Shown here: in pieces, positions 27,062 to 38,310 of the stretch
How positions within the stretch are numbered: the stretch's first letter is position 1
How the letters are laid out: each line of letters begins with the position of its first letter
Source of the DNA: Misgurnus anguillicaudatus
Taxonomy: Eukaryota > Chordata > Actinopteri > Cypriniformes > Cobitidae
DNA length: 64,000 bases
Direction: 5' to 3'
NCBI RefSeq assembly: GCF_027580225.2
Contig: NC_073339.2
Coordinates: 44,410,501-44,474,500 of the forward strand
Made by a program: the position numbers and the translations under genes
The notes under the pieces: model-generated
The model's input: the letters and a program-made list of their open reading frames with translations, nothing else
Databases searched by the model: none
What the model was told of the DNA's origin: nothing

Positions 27062-29596
27062 GTCAGATTACTGATGTATTTAGATATTTTTACAGAACAA
27101 ACTACAGTAAATAACAGTGATGTATAACATGGAGACAGATAACTGATCCATTTAGATATTGGAACAGAACAAAACTACAGTAAATAACAGTAGGCATAAC
27201 GTATAACATGGAGACAGATTACAGATGCATTTAGATAATGGAACAGAATAAAACTACGGTAAATAACAGTGATGCACAACATGGAGACAGATTACTGATC
27301 CATTTAGATATTGGAACAGAACAAAACTACAGTAAATAACAGTAGGCACAATGTATAACATGGAGACAGTTTACAGATGCATTTGGATATTGGAACAGAA
27401 CAAAACTACGGTAAATAACAGTGATGCACAACATGGAGACAGACTAGTGATATATTTAGTTATTGGAACAGAACAAAACTACGGTAAATAACAGTGATGT
27501 ATAACATGGAGACAGATTACCGATCCATTTAGATATTGGAACAGAACAAAACTACAGTTAATAACAGTAGGCACAATGTATAACGTGGAGACAGATTACA
27601 GATGCATTTGAATATTGAAACAGAATAAAACTACGGTAAATAACAGTGATGCACAACATGGAGACAGATTACTGATCCATTTAGATATTGGAACAGAACA
27701 AAACTACAGTAAATAACAGTAGGCACAATGTATAACATGGAGACAGATTACAGATGTATTTAGATATTGGAACAGAAAAAAACTACAGTAAATAACAGTC
27801 GGCACAATGTATTAGATGGAGAAAGATTACAGATGCATTTAGTTTAGATAATGGAACAGAACAAAACTACAGTAAATAACAGTGATGCACAACATGGAGA
27901 CAGATTACTGATCCATTTAGATATTGGAACAGAACAAAACTACAGTAAATAACAGTGATGTATAACATGGAGACAGATTATCGATGTATTTAGATATTGG
28001 AACAGAACAAACTACAGTAAATAACAGTGATGTATAACATGGAGACAGATTACTGATCCATTTAGATATTGGAACAGAACAAAACTACAGTAAATAACAG
28101 TAGGCACAATGTATAACATGGAGACAGATTACAGATGCATTTAGTTTAGATAATGGAACAGAACAAAACTACAGTAAATAACAGTGATGTATAACATGGA
28201 GACAGATTACTGATGCATTTAGATAATGGAACAGAATAAAACTACGGTAAATAACAGTGATGCACAACATGGAGACAGATTACTGATCCATTTAGATATT
28301 GGAACAGAACAAAACTACAGTAAATAACAGTAGGCACAATGTATAACATGGAGACAGATTACAGATGCATTTGAAAATTGAAACAGAATAAAACTACGGT
28401 AAATAACACAACATGCACAACATGGAGACAGATTACTGATCCATTTAGATATTGGAACAGAACAAAACTACAGTAAATAACAGTGATGTATAACATGGAG
28501 ACAGATTATCGATGTATTTAGATATTGGAACAGAACAAACTACAGTAAATAACAGTGATGTATAACATGGAGACAGATTACTGATCCATTTAGATATTGG
28601 AACAGAACAAAACTACAGTAAATAACAGTAGGCATAACGTATAACATGGAGACAGATTACAGATGCATTTAGATAATGGAACAGAATAAAACTACGGTAA
28701 ATAACAGTGATGCACAACATGGAGACAGATTACTGATCCATTTAGATATTGGAACAGAACAAAACTACAGTAAATAACAGTAGGCACAATGTATAACATG
28801 GAGACAGATTACAGATGCATTTGAATATTGAAACAGAATAAAACTACGGTAAATAACAGTGATGTATAACATGGAGACAGATTACCGATGTATTTAGATA
28901 TTGGAACAGAACAAAACTACAGTAAATAACAGTAGGCACAATGTATAACATGGAGACAGATTACAGATGCATTTAGTTTAGATAATGGAACAGAACAAAA
29001 CTACAGTAAATAACAGTGATGCACAACATGGAGACAGATTACTGATCCATTTAGATATTGGAACAGAACAAAACTACAGTAAATAACAGTAGGCACAATG
29101 TATAACATGGAGACAGATTACAGATGCATTTGGATATTGGAACAGAACAAAACTAAATAACAGTGATGTATAACATGGAGACATATTACTGATGCATTTA
29201 GATAATGGAACAGAACAAAACTACGGTAAATAACAGTGATGTATAACATGGAGACAGATTACTGATGCATTTGGATATTGGAACCGAACAAAACTACAGT
29301 AAATAACAGTGATGTATAACATGGAGACAGATTACCGATGTATTAAGATATTGTAACATAACAAAACTACAGTAAATAACAGTGATTTATAACATGGAGA
29401 CAGATTACCAATGTATTTAGATATTGTAACAGAACAAAACTACAGTAATAAACAGTGATGTATAACATGGAGACAGATTATTGAAACAGAACAAAACTCC
29501 AGTAAATAACAGTGATGTACAACATGGAGGCAGATGCATTTAGATATTGAAAAGAACAAAATTACGATAAATAACAGTAGGCCTAATGTATAACAT
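27062..29596. repeat. satellite array, 73-79-bp units, about 34 copies
   Basis: Units contain, in order, GATGCATTTAGATATTGGAA, CAGAACAAAACTACAGTAAA, TAACAGTGATGTATAACATG and GAGACAGATTACT. Two main forms alternate: AACAGTGATG(TATAAC/CACAAC) and a form about 6 bases longer, AACAGTAGGCACAATGTATA. Runs of the two forms in the same order, plus rare ATTTAGTTTAGATAATGG variants recurring at about 27840, 28143 and 28975, indicate higher-order units. The array decays toward the right end. Minus-strand open frames are artefacts. Confidence 0.95.
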
Positions 29597-29786
29597 ATGA
29601 AGATTTTGGTTCCAAAACGAGATAATTCCAATTAATATAAATGCAGTTGGTTTGTTTTTATATAAGCCTTCATAACAAAAAAATAAAAAAATGACTGCTG
29701 AGTAGCCCAATAAAACATAATAACAATAAAATTAAACATGTTTCGACAAAAAAAGAGTTATCTAGTTTTGGAACCAAACTCTTCAT
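29597..29786. mobile_element. 190-bp MITE in the satellite, ends ATGAAGATTTTGGTTCC / GGAACCAAACTCTTCAT
   Basis: Near-perfect inverted ends of about 27 bp (TGAAGATTTTGGTTCCAAAA versus TTTTGGAACCAAACTCTTCA) with TA at both borders; AT-rich core. Inserted in a satellite unit right after TATAAC. Confidence 0.9.
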
Positions 29787-29791
29787 ATAGA

Positions 29792-30155
29792 CACATTGTA
29801 AAAATTTACTGTAGTTATGCAGCTGTTTGCCAGTAACTTATTGTAGATTTAAATGTATGTTATTTAATGGAAACAGTTTGTTAAAAGTTAAATGAATATT
29901 AAACATTAACAAGTATTTGCCTTTACATAATAAAACTATAAAATAACAGCCGCATGCAAAGCATTCTGGGAAACAGAAATCCTCATCAACCTTTCTTTGT
30001 TTGTCCTTCAGACTTCGGTTCCCAGAATGCTTTGCATGAGGACGTTATTTTAGTTTTATTCTGTAAAGACAAAGACCTGTTCATGTTTAATGTTTATTCA
30101 ACTTTGAACAAACTGTTTCATGTAAATACATTTAAATTTACAGTAAGTAAGTTAG
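29792..30155. mobile_element. palindromic MITE in the satellite, right end truncated
   Basis: Left end CACATTGTAAAAATTTACTG; arms meet around 29955-30035, where AAAGCATTCTGGGAA and TTCCCAGAATGCTTTGCATG are inverted. A complete 405-bp copy is at 32133. This copy lacks the last part of its right arm. The open frame at 29954-30235 crosses it and is not a gene. Confidence 0.85.
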
Positions 30156-30264
30156 ATTTTATAACAGCACAAGTCAATAACAGTAATGTTAAACACGTAG
30201 ACGGATTACATATGTATTTAGATATTATCACATAACAAACTACAGTGTGGATACAGATTACCGA
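30156..30264. repeat. satellite remnant
   Basis: AATAACAGTAATGTTAAACA, GATTACATATGTATTTAGAT and ATAACAAACTACAGTG are diverged satellite words, showing that the array once continued past the two MITEs. Confidence 0.8.
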
Positions 30265-30464
30265 CACCGTAAAAATACTTTGCTGCCTGTCAACAGAGAT
30301 GAGTTGTCACAACTTATAAAATATAGTTGAGAAAAGTCAACTAAATTTTATAAGTTATAACAACTCATCTCGAGTCAAGATAAATAATAGTAAGTTGAAA
30401 TGACTTGTAAATCCGAGTTGATTCAACAAAAAATTTTTAAGGCAGCAAAGTATTTTTTACAGTG
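30265..30464. mobile_element. 200-bp MITE, ends CACCGTAAAAATACTTTGCTG
   Basis: CACCGTAAAAATACTTTGCTG-CC at the left and GGCAGCAAAGTATTTTTTAC-AGTG at the right, with ACAACTTATAAA/TTTATAAGTTATAAC and GATGAGTTGTCAC/ACAACTCATCTC inverted inside. A worn satellite piece (GATGCATTTAAATGG, CAGATTACTGAC) follows to about 30505. Confidence 0.88.
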
Positions 30465-30539
30465 GATGCATTTAAATGGTTAACTTTACAGATTACTGAC
30501 AATCGGTTTATTGAAATACAGAAAACGATAATCAACTAT

Positions 30540-32132
30540 TAGAATCCACTAAAGAAAAACCCGTAAAAACTATTTCCAAGAATAAATATCCCGTGGCATC
30601 TTGTGTTGAGCAGTAATAAGCTGTAGCTGGAAGCGTCTGGCTTCACGCCATCAGGAACAGGTTCTAGGTGAAGTGAATCCAGACAGCTGTTGCCTGGTCG
30701 TGACCATGGCAACTGCCACACAATATTTGTATTAGGATGTGTGTGGGGACATCTGATACAGACGGCGTGGACGGGCTCGGCTGCAGCTGTCCCAGGAAAA
30801 ACAACTTTCCCTGTCTCTCTTCAATTGCTCTTTTCGTGCTCCTCTGGATGCAAGCACGTATGGATCGTACACTCGTAATAATAAATGTTATTTGTTGTCT
30901 GTACATCCACTTTAACAGTTTTCTGTTGCATAGAAGTGGAAAAAGGTTCTTCAGACTATAAAAGGTACGAAAGAAGACATGGTTCTTTTTAAAAAACTTT
31001 CATTTTTAATGATGTAAAGCATCAAATAATCTGATATAAAATTATGTTTCAGCTCGTGTAGTTTAGCCTAATGCGAAGCAAACGTCTGTAAACATTTACA
31101 GTCTATGTCGAAGACGCCACCTGGCTAACCTTTGCCACAAAACACCCACTCGACAGGAATTGTGGCGTAGCACAAAGCTAACAAAAGAATATGGTTTGAC
31201 TTTATTGTGGAAAGTGTCCGAGGATGTATAACAGGGTAGCTGTGCAGTATGTCCTTTAACACAAACAATGAGTCACCATTAAAGGTTTAGCCCCACGGTA
31301 AAACCTAAATCACGTGTCATGTTCAACATGCGTGCTTGGTTTGTTTGTAAGCAGCACATTATAATGCCAACCGCTTTGTTTTTTTGCACTGCGTGACAGA
31401 TTAAACATGCTTTAACAGATAGGCCGATAGCTGTTTACTTGTTTACCAGCTGCGCTTTATGCTCACTTTATTAATTGTAAATATTGGTAAAAGGATCATT
31501 CAAATCGGGATAGATGAAAAATAAACAGATCTTTTGTTGTGATATTCTAATATGAACCTCTTTTTAGCATAAAGTATTGCAGTCGTATGTGCATTAACCT
31601 AAATGGATAAGCTAAAGGGTATGTTAGTAAGATAATTATTATTTGTAGCCATATTTACTCTATAATTATTATTTACTCAAAGGGTGTTTCTGAATATAAG
31701 CCTGTCCTGCGGAGATAGTACTTAGCTTTGTTATGGCCAGCATCCACGTTCAGTTTCCAGAACGTTTATGAATTGCTTGTTTTATCGGGTGTGATATTTC
31801 ACGAACACACATGAAAACCGCTCTGTTTACCTCCTATATTGACTCGCACTTCACCACAGGTCTGTTTGCAACTTTATAGTAGGACAAAAAAGACAGTCGG
31901 TGATGTGAAAGTAAACATTGAGTCGTAGAAGCGTTTTGTGTGGCTGCTTTTAAAAGTGATGATGGGATGCACTTTCTATCTTAAAATGATCATAAAGTAT
32001 TAAAACATTTGAAATCTTCAAGACAGACAGACAAAACCAGGTTTTTTATTTGCATAAACAATTGAATGCACTTTCTTTTTTCGCAAAATGTGGCACTAGT
32101 ACCTTGGCGCAAAAAGCACATTCAAAGTTTAT
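30540..32132. other. largely unique intergenic stretch
   Basis: No recognised repeat. 30560-30960 is more GC-balanced, with CAGGAACAGG, CCATGGCAACTGCC and CAGCTGTCCCAGG motifs, and is a candidate conserved non-coding element; overlapping short open frames on both strands there have no domain. 30961-32132 is AT-rich and featureless to me. Confidence 0.45.
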
Positions 32133-32537
32133 CACTGTAAAAAATTTGCGGCTGTTTGCCAGTAACTTACTGTAGATTTAAATGGATGTTTTTCACTGGC
32201 AACAGTTCGTTCAAAGCTAAATGAACATTAAACATTAACAAGTCTTTATCTTTACAGAATAAAACTAAAATAACAGCCTCATGCAAAGCATTCTGGGAAC
32301 CAGAAATCCTCATGAACATTTTTCTGTTATTTATTCTTCTTCAGATTTTGGTTCCCAGAATGCTTAGCATAAGACTATTAATTTAATTTTATTCTGTAAA
32401 GATAAAGACTTGTTAATGTTTAATTTTAATTTAACTTTGAATTAAAATTTATTTTGAGCATATATTTAAATCTACTGTAAGTTACTGGCAAACAGCTGCC
32501 AGTAATACTGTCATTTCTACAGAGATTTTAAACAGTG
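32133..32537. mobile_element. complete 405-bp palindromic MITE, ends CACTGTAAAAAATTTGC
   Basis: CACTGTAAAAAATTT at the left, TTTTAAACAGTG at the right; arms carry GGCTGTTTGCCAGTAACTTA and its complement near 32480-32500. The centre has GCATTCTGGGAACC and GGTTCCCAGAATGC around 32290 and 32350. Shows the full form of the truncated copy at 29792. Confidence 0.9.
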
Positions 32538-33810
32538 CATGCTTACAAATACGGGCGCACAATATATCGAAAGTAGCTAAATATCAGAATTGAGCGTATT
32601 GCAATACATCGCAAATATTTCTATTACTTCAAAGTTATGTAGACGGTTTCAGCAGTAACATCATAAACAAGCGGCTGTCGTGGTCCGCACGTAACTTCTG
32701 GTAAACTGCGCTAAGAATAAAAAACAACAAAGTTCTTTAAACGTAGTTTATTTATATAACAAGCAAAAAAAACCAACAACAACACATAGATTACATAGGA
32801 AACCAAAACATTTGTTATTTTCGACGAGGCATTTGTTCAAGAGATCAGTTTAGCAACTAGTCAGACCATTAAAAAAACAAAACCGCAATTAATGTTCGGA
32901 TCCAGACGTGTGCGTCCGATTAAACCGTCTATAGTCAACGTTTTTGGGGTATGCATGAGTTTATGTGCATGCTTTGATGTTTGGAATATGATTAATAACA
33001 TGTTGGTTTTTAGTTATAAATACATTTAATATAGTATTTTACAAACATGTTGAATATCGCATTATTTAGAAAGTTATCGTATATCTAACGTTACATTTAT
33101 GACTCCCTACTTACAATCGTTGAGCACTTTTCATGCTTCTCAGTGCTAGAGCAAACAAGTAATGAAATGTACACGTGCTGTGACAATGAATTTAAAATGG
33201 TTAAAGTTTGAAATAGCACAGGAAAGTCAAAAGTTAACTGATCATTGGCTTGTAACAATATTTATGAGGCTGAACCCAACACGTGGCAAAGACTTGCTTG
33301 TAGCCCTGTGGTGTGGTGTCTAAACCCTTCACAACCCGACTCTGTGTTTTCTTTATAAACACGGCCTGAAACAGGGGAACTTTTATCTCCTCACTTATAG
33401 GGCCATTAATAATTTGACAAGTACGTCTATTTTTGTCCTTTCCTGAGAGTAATTATGGTACCGAATGAACGCCAATTATATGGTGGTGGTGAACTCCCCA
33501 AAATCAACTTGGGCTTCGTTTCCTCAACTCAATTTTCCACTTATTGAAGGGCTGGGGTGAACGAGACGAGGCGTGTTTGGATCAATATTAGAGTGCCGGT
33601 ACATTGTGACATTTAACAGAAGCCTGGCAATGCTAAAAAATATGCAAAGGACTTCCAGGAGAAAATTGGGTCTTTGACATCACGGCGGGAGTCATTTTTG
33701 AAGTTACTTCAGGCAGGACGTATTTGAGAAAAAGCTTGCGAGCAGTTGCCACACTTTGAAAAAAAAAGTTGGTTCAACTTAAAAAAGTAAGTTACCTCAA
33801 AAAAGTTGTT
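32538..33810. other. largely unique intergenic stretch; 33290-33560 candidate conserved element
   Basis: No gene or clear repeat. 33290-33560 has a more even composition with homeodomain-like words (CATTAATAATTTG, AGAGTAATTATGG, CCAATTATATGG). This is pattern resemblance only. Confidence 0.35.
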
Positions 33811-34345
33811 AACTCTTTCCCTGCCAACGTTTTTTTTAGTTGCCAGCCAGCATTCCTTACAGAAAATTTTCTTCTTTAAATATATAAACATACAATAGAT
33901 CAAATGAACCAATTGAACCAACCCTCTGCTTTAAAAAAGAAAACATTTCATCCTACCTTCATTAGTTCTCTTTTATCACCTCCCAAATATGGGTAGGTTT
34001 CTACGGAGCCCCTAAGGGGACATGGAGCAAAAATTAAATAAAGTTTAGTTTCAAGTGTAAACTACCTCGTTTAGTTTCACATGCGCGCGCGAAAGTTTCA
34101 CGTGAGCACGCGAAACTGAACTTAAAAAAATTCTGCACATGAAGGTTTCGCGTGAGCAGATGAAAGTTTCACGTGAGCACATGAAACTAAACTTTAGATT
34201 TTTTTTTCACCTTAGGGGCTCGGTAGGTTTCTTCAAAAACACCAGAGAGATAATTACATTTTTGTAAAGGACTATTGATAGAGATCAGATTCAGAGCGAT
34301 CCTCAAAACTTACACAGACATACAGCTGTTTGCCCTAGGGCGATA
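33811..34345. repeat. TTAACTCTTTCCCTGCC-type repeat with a nested MITE
   Basis: TTAACTCTTTCCCTGCCAAC and following GTTGCCAGCCAGCATTCC are the start of a common fish repeat; it is interrupted at 34003-34222. The far end, near TGTCCACCTAGTGG at about 34360, is uncertain. Confidence 0.6.
34003..34222. mobile_element. nested 220-bp MITE with exact 10-base flanking duplication
   Basis: ACGGAGCCCCTAAGG and CCTTAGGGGCTCG are inverted ends; GTAGGTTTCT is present at 33993-34002 and 34223-34232. Inside, GAAAGTTTCACGTGAGCA and related words repeat about four times. Borders could shift by a base, so the duplication is 9-10 bp. Confidence 0.82.
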
Positions 34346-34531
34346 TATCCGGGTTTTGTCCACCTAGTGGACAATAGCAGAATTACGGATTGCCGTTTTC
34401 TGTATCGTTTTGACATCTTTCGTGGTTCTGTGTGATTTGGACGTCAAGTTACGCCACTGCTTCAAGTTATGCCCTGTCCTGTTACGTCATTGTCTTGCAG
34501 TCCGCAGATAGACTTCTCTCAAATATTTAGC

Positions 34532-34537
<6 letters not shown>

Positions 34538-34595
<58 letters not shown>
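34538..34595. repeat. (TA)n microsatellite
   Basis: About 29 uninterrupted TA units. Confidence 0.97.
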
Positions 34596-34599
<4 letters not shown>

Positions 34600-34619
34600 T
34601 TTAAATTGAATTAACTCAA

Positions 34620-36000
34620 AATTTTAAGTTAAACCAATTTTTATAGTGCATGACATGTTTAATACTAAATGATTGTAGGACTTTGTATAGAAAATGATGT
34701 AATGTTGTTTTGTTTAACTGGCTGTCTATACAGTACTTACAACTATAATGTGGATGCATTTTTTCCAATGTTTTCTGAAGCCACTGTCGATTTTCTTTCA
34801 CAATTTAACTCTTTTATACAGTTGTGTTTGCATCGTGTATGCATACAAAATGTCGCTAAAATAAAATAAAATGTATAAATATAATACACAAATGTCATTT
34901 AATATTCGTTAGTTATCAAAACATGACTTATACTGTCAATTTTTGAACATTCGGTCGCCTGATACGTTTTGTTTAGTGTTGCACATAATTGTGTCTAGTT
35001 CAGCTGAAGCAAAAACAATTTTGTGAAACTTCCACTTAATGTTCTTCTGCCACCACATGTTTGAGTTCGGGGGCCGGCGATCCCACAGGTGCTGCTTATA
35101 AACTTGGCCGAGCACAATGTGGCGAGTGTCCCAGTCAGACTGGACGGACGATGATAAGGACCACCTGCTTTCCTAGCTGCCTGGTCATAGAGGGGTCTCT
35201 GTGACCCTTAGCACACACACCCTGTTGTCATTAAGCTAAATCCACCCCAATGTCCTCCCAAGATTTGTATTGTTTGCGAGGAAATGAAGTTGAGTTGAAC
35301 CGTTAAGAGCAATGTCTTGAAAACATCCTTCCCCATATTGCTGGATGGAAATAGCTTACCGCTTTGAAACATAATTGATCATTTCTTGTTCACGCTTGAA
35401 TGAATGCAATATCACACTTAGACACTCTATCTTACATAGCTGATATATGTTACATGCTATATGTTATTGCATTATACAACAAGGTTTAGAGGGTTCAGGG
35501 TGCATGCTTACATTTCAAATTTTTTGATAAGCCTTTTGCTTCAGTGACAGAGCTGGCTGATGGACTGATAATTCACATGATTTCTCGAATAACATCTTGT
35601 GTCTTACAGTAGAAACAAGGAAATCAGACTTTTATGTTCAAAAGATGTAACATACATTAATGTTTAAAGCATTCATTATTTTTTATAAAACTGCATGTTT
35701 GTTAAAGCTTCAGGTCCGGCTCTGCACCAGAGGAATTTCATTCTCAACTTCCACCCTCCTCCTACTTCATCATCCATCTGTCCGTCCTCCCCCATCCTCA
35801 GCTGCTGTCTCTAATTAAGAGCCATATGAAGTCAGGACTCACTCACTGGACATTTAATGGGCCATGCAGCTGCGACTCTCACAGGTTAGTCGAAAACATA
35901 TCAAAGTTACACCAAATCATTAGCTATAATACATCTTTCTTTCGTTGCTGTGTTATTAAAAAAAAACTTTAATCATTTTTATATAAATAATGCATTTAGC
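34620..36000. other. intergenic stretch with two candidate conserved elements
   Basis: 34620-35030 AT-rich, nothing seen. 35030-35300 and 35710-35890 are unique and more GC-balanced; the second has GTCTCTAATTAAGAGCCATA and GGACATTTAATGGGCC (homeodomain-like ATTA cores). No repeat words or coding signal. Conservation not tested. Confidence 0.35.
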
Positions 36001-36009
36001 AAATAAGCA

Positions 36010-36138
36010 TTAGTTGGTAGAGTATTACATTGGCAGTGCAAAGGTTAAGGATTTGATTCCCAGGAAACACACATACTGATAAAATGTATAGCATGAATGC
36101 ATTTTGGATTAAAGCGTCTGCCGAATGTGTAAATGTAT
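36010..36138 (+). repeat. tRNA-derived SINE (HE1/DANA type)
   Basis: Head TTGGTAGAGTATTACATTGG, B-box-like GGATTTGATTCCCAGG, and tail TTTTGGATTAAAGCGTCTGC near 36103. Adjacent on its right to the dispersed repeat starting at 36143. Confidence 0.88.
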
Positions 36139-36142
36139 ATGA

Positions 36143-36965
36143 GGAGCTTGGATGCAAAAGCTGCTAAATGCCATCCTCAGTCAAAAACAATTTTTAATTC
36201 AATTTTATTTATATAGCGCTTTTCACAATTGGTAATTGTTTCAAAACAGCTTTACATTAATAGAAGCAGTGGAAATACAGAAAAATCGACAGATAGCATA
36301 ACAAAATACAGATGGCATAAGGAGCCAAATTTGCTGCGACTATGAATCAACATTATAAGCGAGCGTATTACTAATGTATCGTATAGAAGCGGGTGATAAG
36401 TTAAGCCAATGAAGGCTGACTCCCCGGGTGGAAAACCCCCTAGGAGAAAAACCCCCAGACTTTTTTAGCCGGGGGAAAAAAGTCCTAGGAGGAAAAAACC
36501 CTTGGGAGTATATATATATACTGTATGTATGTAAACGAGTAAGGGACTTAAATGGATTCAGCCGGTGGTCGTTGGTCAGGCATCAGCTGGGCATCACGTT
36601 GAAGGATGGGATGTTCCGACCTTCACATTTACCGGAACTGGGTCTGTTTGTCTCATTGTCCTCGGGATCGAGGACGAGACAGGGAGAGAGAAGCAAAATC
36701 CTATTAGCGTAGGGGCCGTTCACAAGTAATGCAAGTTTCACACAGTGACGTGGTTCAAGTGAGTTCGGTTCCAGACAGGCTAACTATTGCGGCATAAGTA
36801 TATTACCCATAGTTGAGGATTTAGCAAATTTGTGGGCCCAGGGTGAATCTATGTATGCCCCCCCATCTGATCTTTAAAACAGTAACACATCCATTTAATC
36901 CCGGCATCAAGTCATTTGGAAATACCGGTTTGTTGGCAGAATCCATTAAGAGTTTGATAAAAAAA
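36143..36965 (+). repeat. copy of the GAGGAGCTCAGATGC repeat, interrupted
   Basis: Left piece GAGGAGCTTGGATGCAAAAG (36143-36192) and right piece AATCCCGGC to TTGTTGGCAGAATCCATTAA (about 36896-36950) match 10385-10560. About 700 bp of another repeat separates them. Confidence 0.75.
36195..36890 (+). mobile_element. TTTATTTATATAGCGC-type dispersed element, nested
   Basis: Starts AATTCAATTTTATTTATATA, then GCGCTTTTCACAATTGG and CAGCTTTACATTAATAG, words typical of a very common teleost repeat. It continues through a CCC/GGG-rich segment at 36420-36510 and GGATCGAGGACGAGACAGGG at about 36665. The open frame at 36428-36712 is within this repeat. No transposase seen. Confidence 0.7.
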
Positions 36966-38310
36966 TGCTAATTTACAAGAAAACATGTCAGACGCACTTT
37001 CATATCCAAGTTCTTCATATAGTTTCCGAAATCATGTTTTCACATAAAATTTATTGAACATTTATATTTTTTATGAATCACCAGCATTTGCTTATTTTGA
37101 GTTCATCACTATTCGCCATCCTATTAGATCATTACCTTATCACACTGATAAGATAAGCATGTAGACTGTACAATGACACCTATTGAATCGTAGGGTGTGA
37201 TGGCTGTGACACTCGCTAGCGCAAACACATCAGCATGCCCTGACGGTTTGGTCATAAATAACAATATTTGTCACAAACAGCAGGTTTTTATGTAACTTCA
37301 AAGAGTTTTCTGTAAAATGATATAAAGATATTGCATTTAGTCCACTTTATGTGGTTATGGGGACACTTCAAATATTTTTAGGCGGAAATTGAATACAAAA
37401 AGGGTATTATTCCTCCTTTCAGTTGGAGTAAAATAACTTTTGCATAGATTATGATAGAGAAAAATTTCCTGCTGGAATCAAACAAACCTGTCTGCAGGTT
37501 TTGTTACCACTTAGGGCCAGAGTTATACACTTTTAAATACAGACTTTAGAAAAAAAAACATCAAAAAGCGCCTATTTATTTTTGTGTTTATTAGAGGACT
37601 GACAAAACATACAACCATGTTTAGCACTTTCAACAGTGTGTTATGTCAGTTCAAAGGGTTTCCTGTAAAATGATACCAAACGTTTGCATGTACACCTCTG
37701 CATGTGGGTATGGGAAGTTTTTGAAATTGGGTAGGCCAAATCCAGGTGGAAATCCCCAATCCCCAGTGTAAGTATTTCAGTTAGCTTTACGTACCAGCTT
37801 TGCACACAGCTTGATTATGATTTACAAAAATATCAAAAGTTAAGCAGGTGATGACACAAAACTGCTGACGTGTCTGCTGCATGAATTGTAAGCTTTTATT
37901 TAAAAACAATATTTTAATTATTTTAATTATGAAGTATCTTGCATGCTAGACCTATAGCCGCTAACGCAGTTTGGATTATCCATTAGTAAGTTCAAGACAT
38001 CTACATCTAATCTAATTGCGAAAATAAGCATATTTTGACATATTTTTCTTATGGAGGGCTCTGGATCCGGAGTGAAGCTCAAAATCAGAATCCAGGGTAT
38101 GGCCCGAACCCGGAAAACTAAGTAGGATAAAAACAGATTAGAGTGGGGGTTGGGGTGGTGGAGGGTTGTTGAAAAACGATCTAAGGACTGAGGTAGGTAG
38201 GATGCATGTATAGGTAGTGTTTAGGATGATAACCTAATGAGATGCACCTGTGCTGAATTAGTTAATTATCTGATCGTGCTCGTCCCTAACCTTGCTAATG
38301 AAGCATTATT
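36966..38310. other. intergenic stretch, no clear feature
   Basis: AT-rich, no gene. Two similar passages (about 37255-37400 and 37610-37740: CAAAGAGTTTTCTGTAAAATGATATAAAG versus CAAAGGGTTTCCTGTAAAATGATACCAAA) suggest an internal duplication with about 365-bp spacing, or an old repeat. Confidence 0.5.

Noticed and set aside
29954..30235. 93-codon open frame
   Set aside because: Crosses the border between a palindromic MITE and a satellite remnant.
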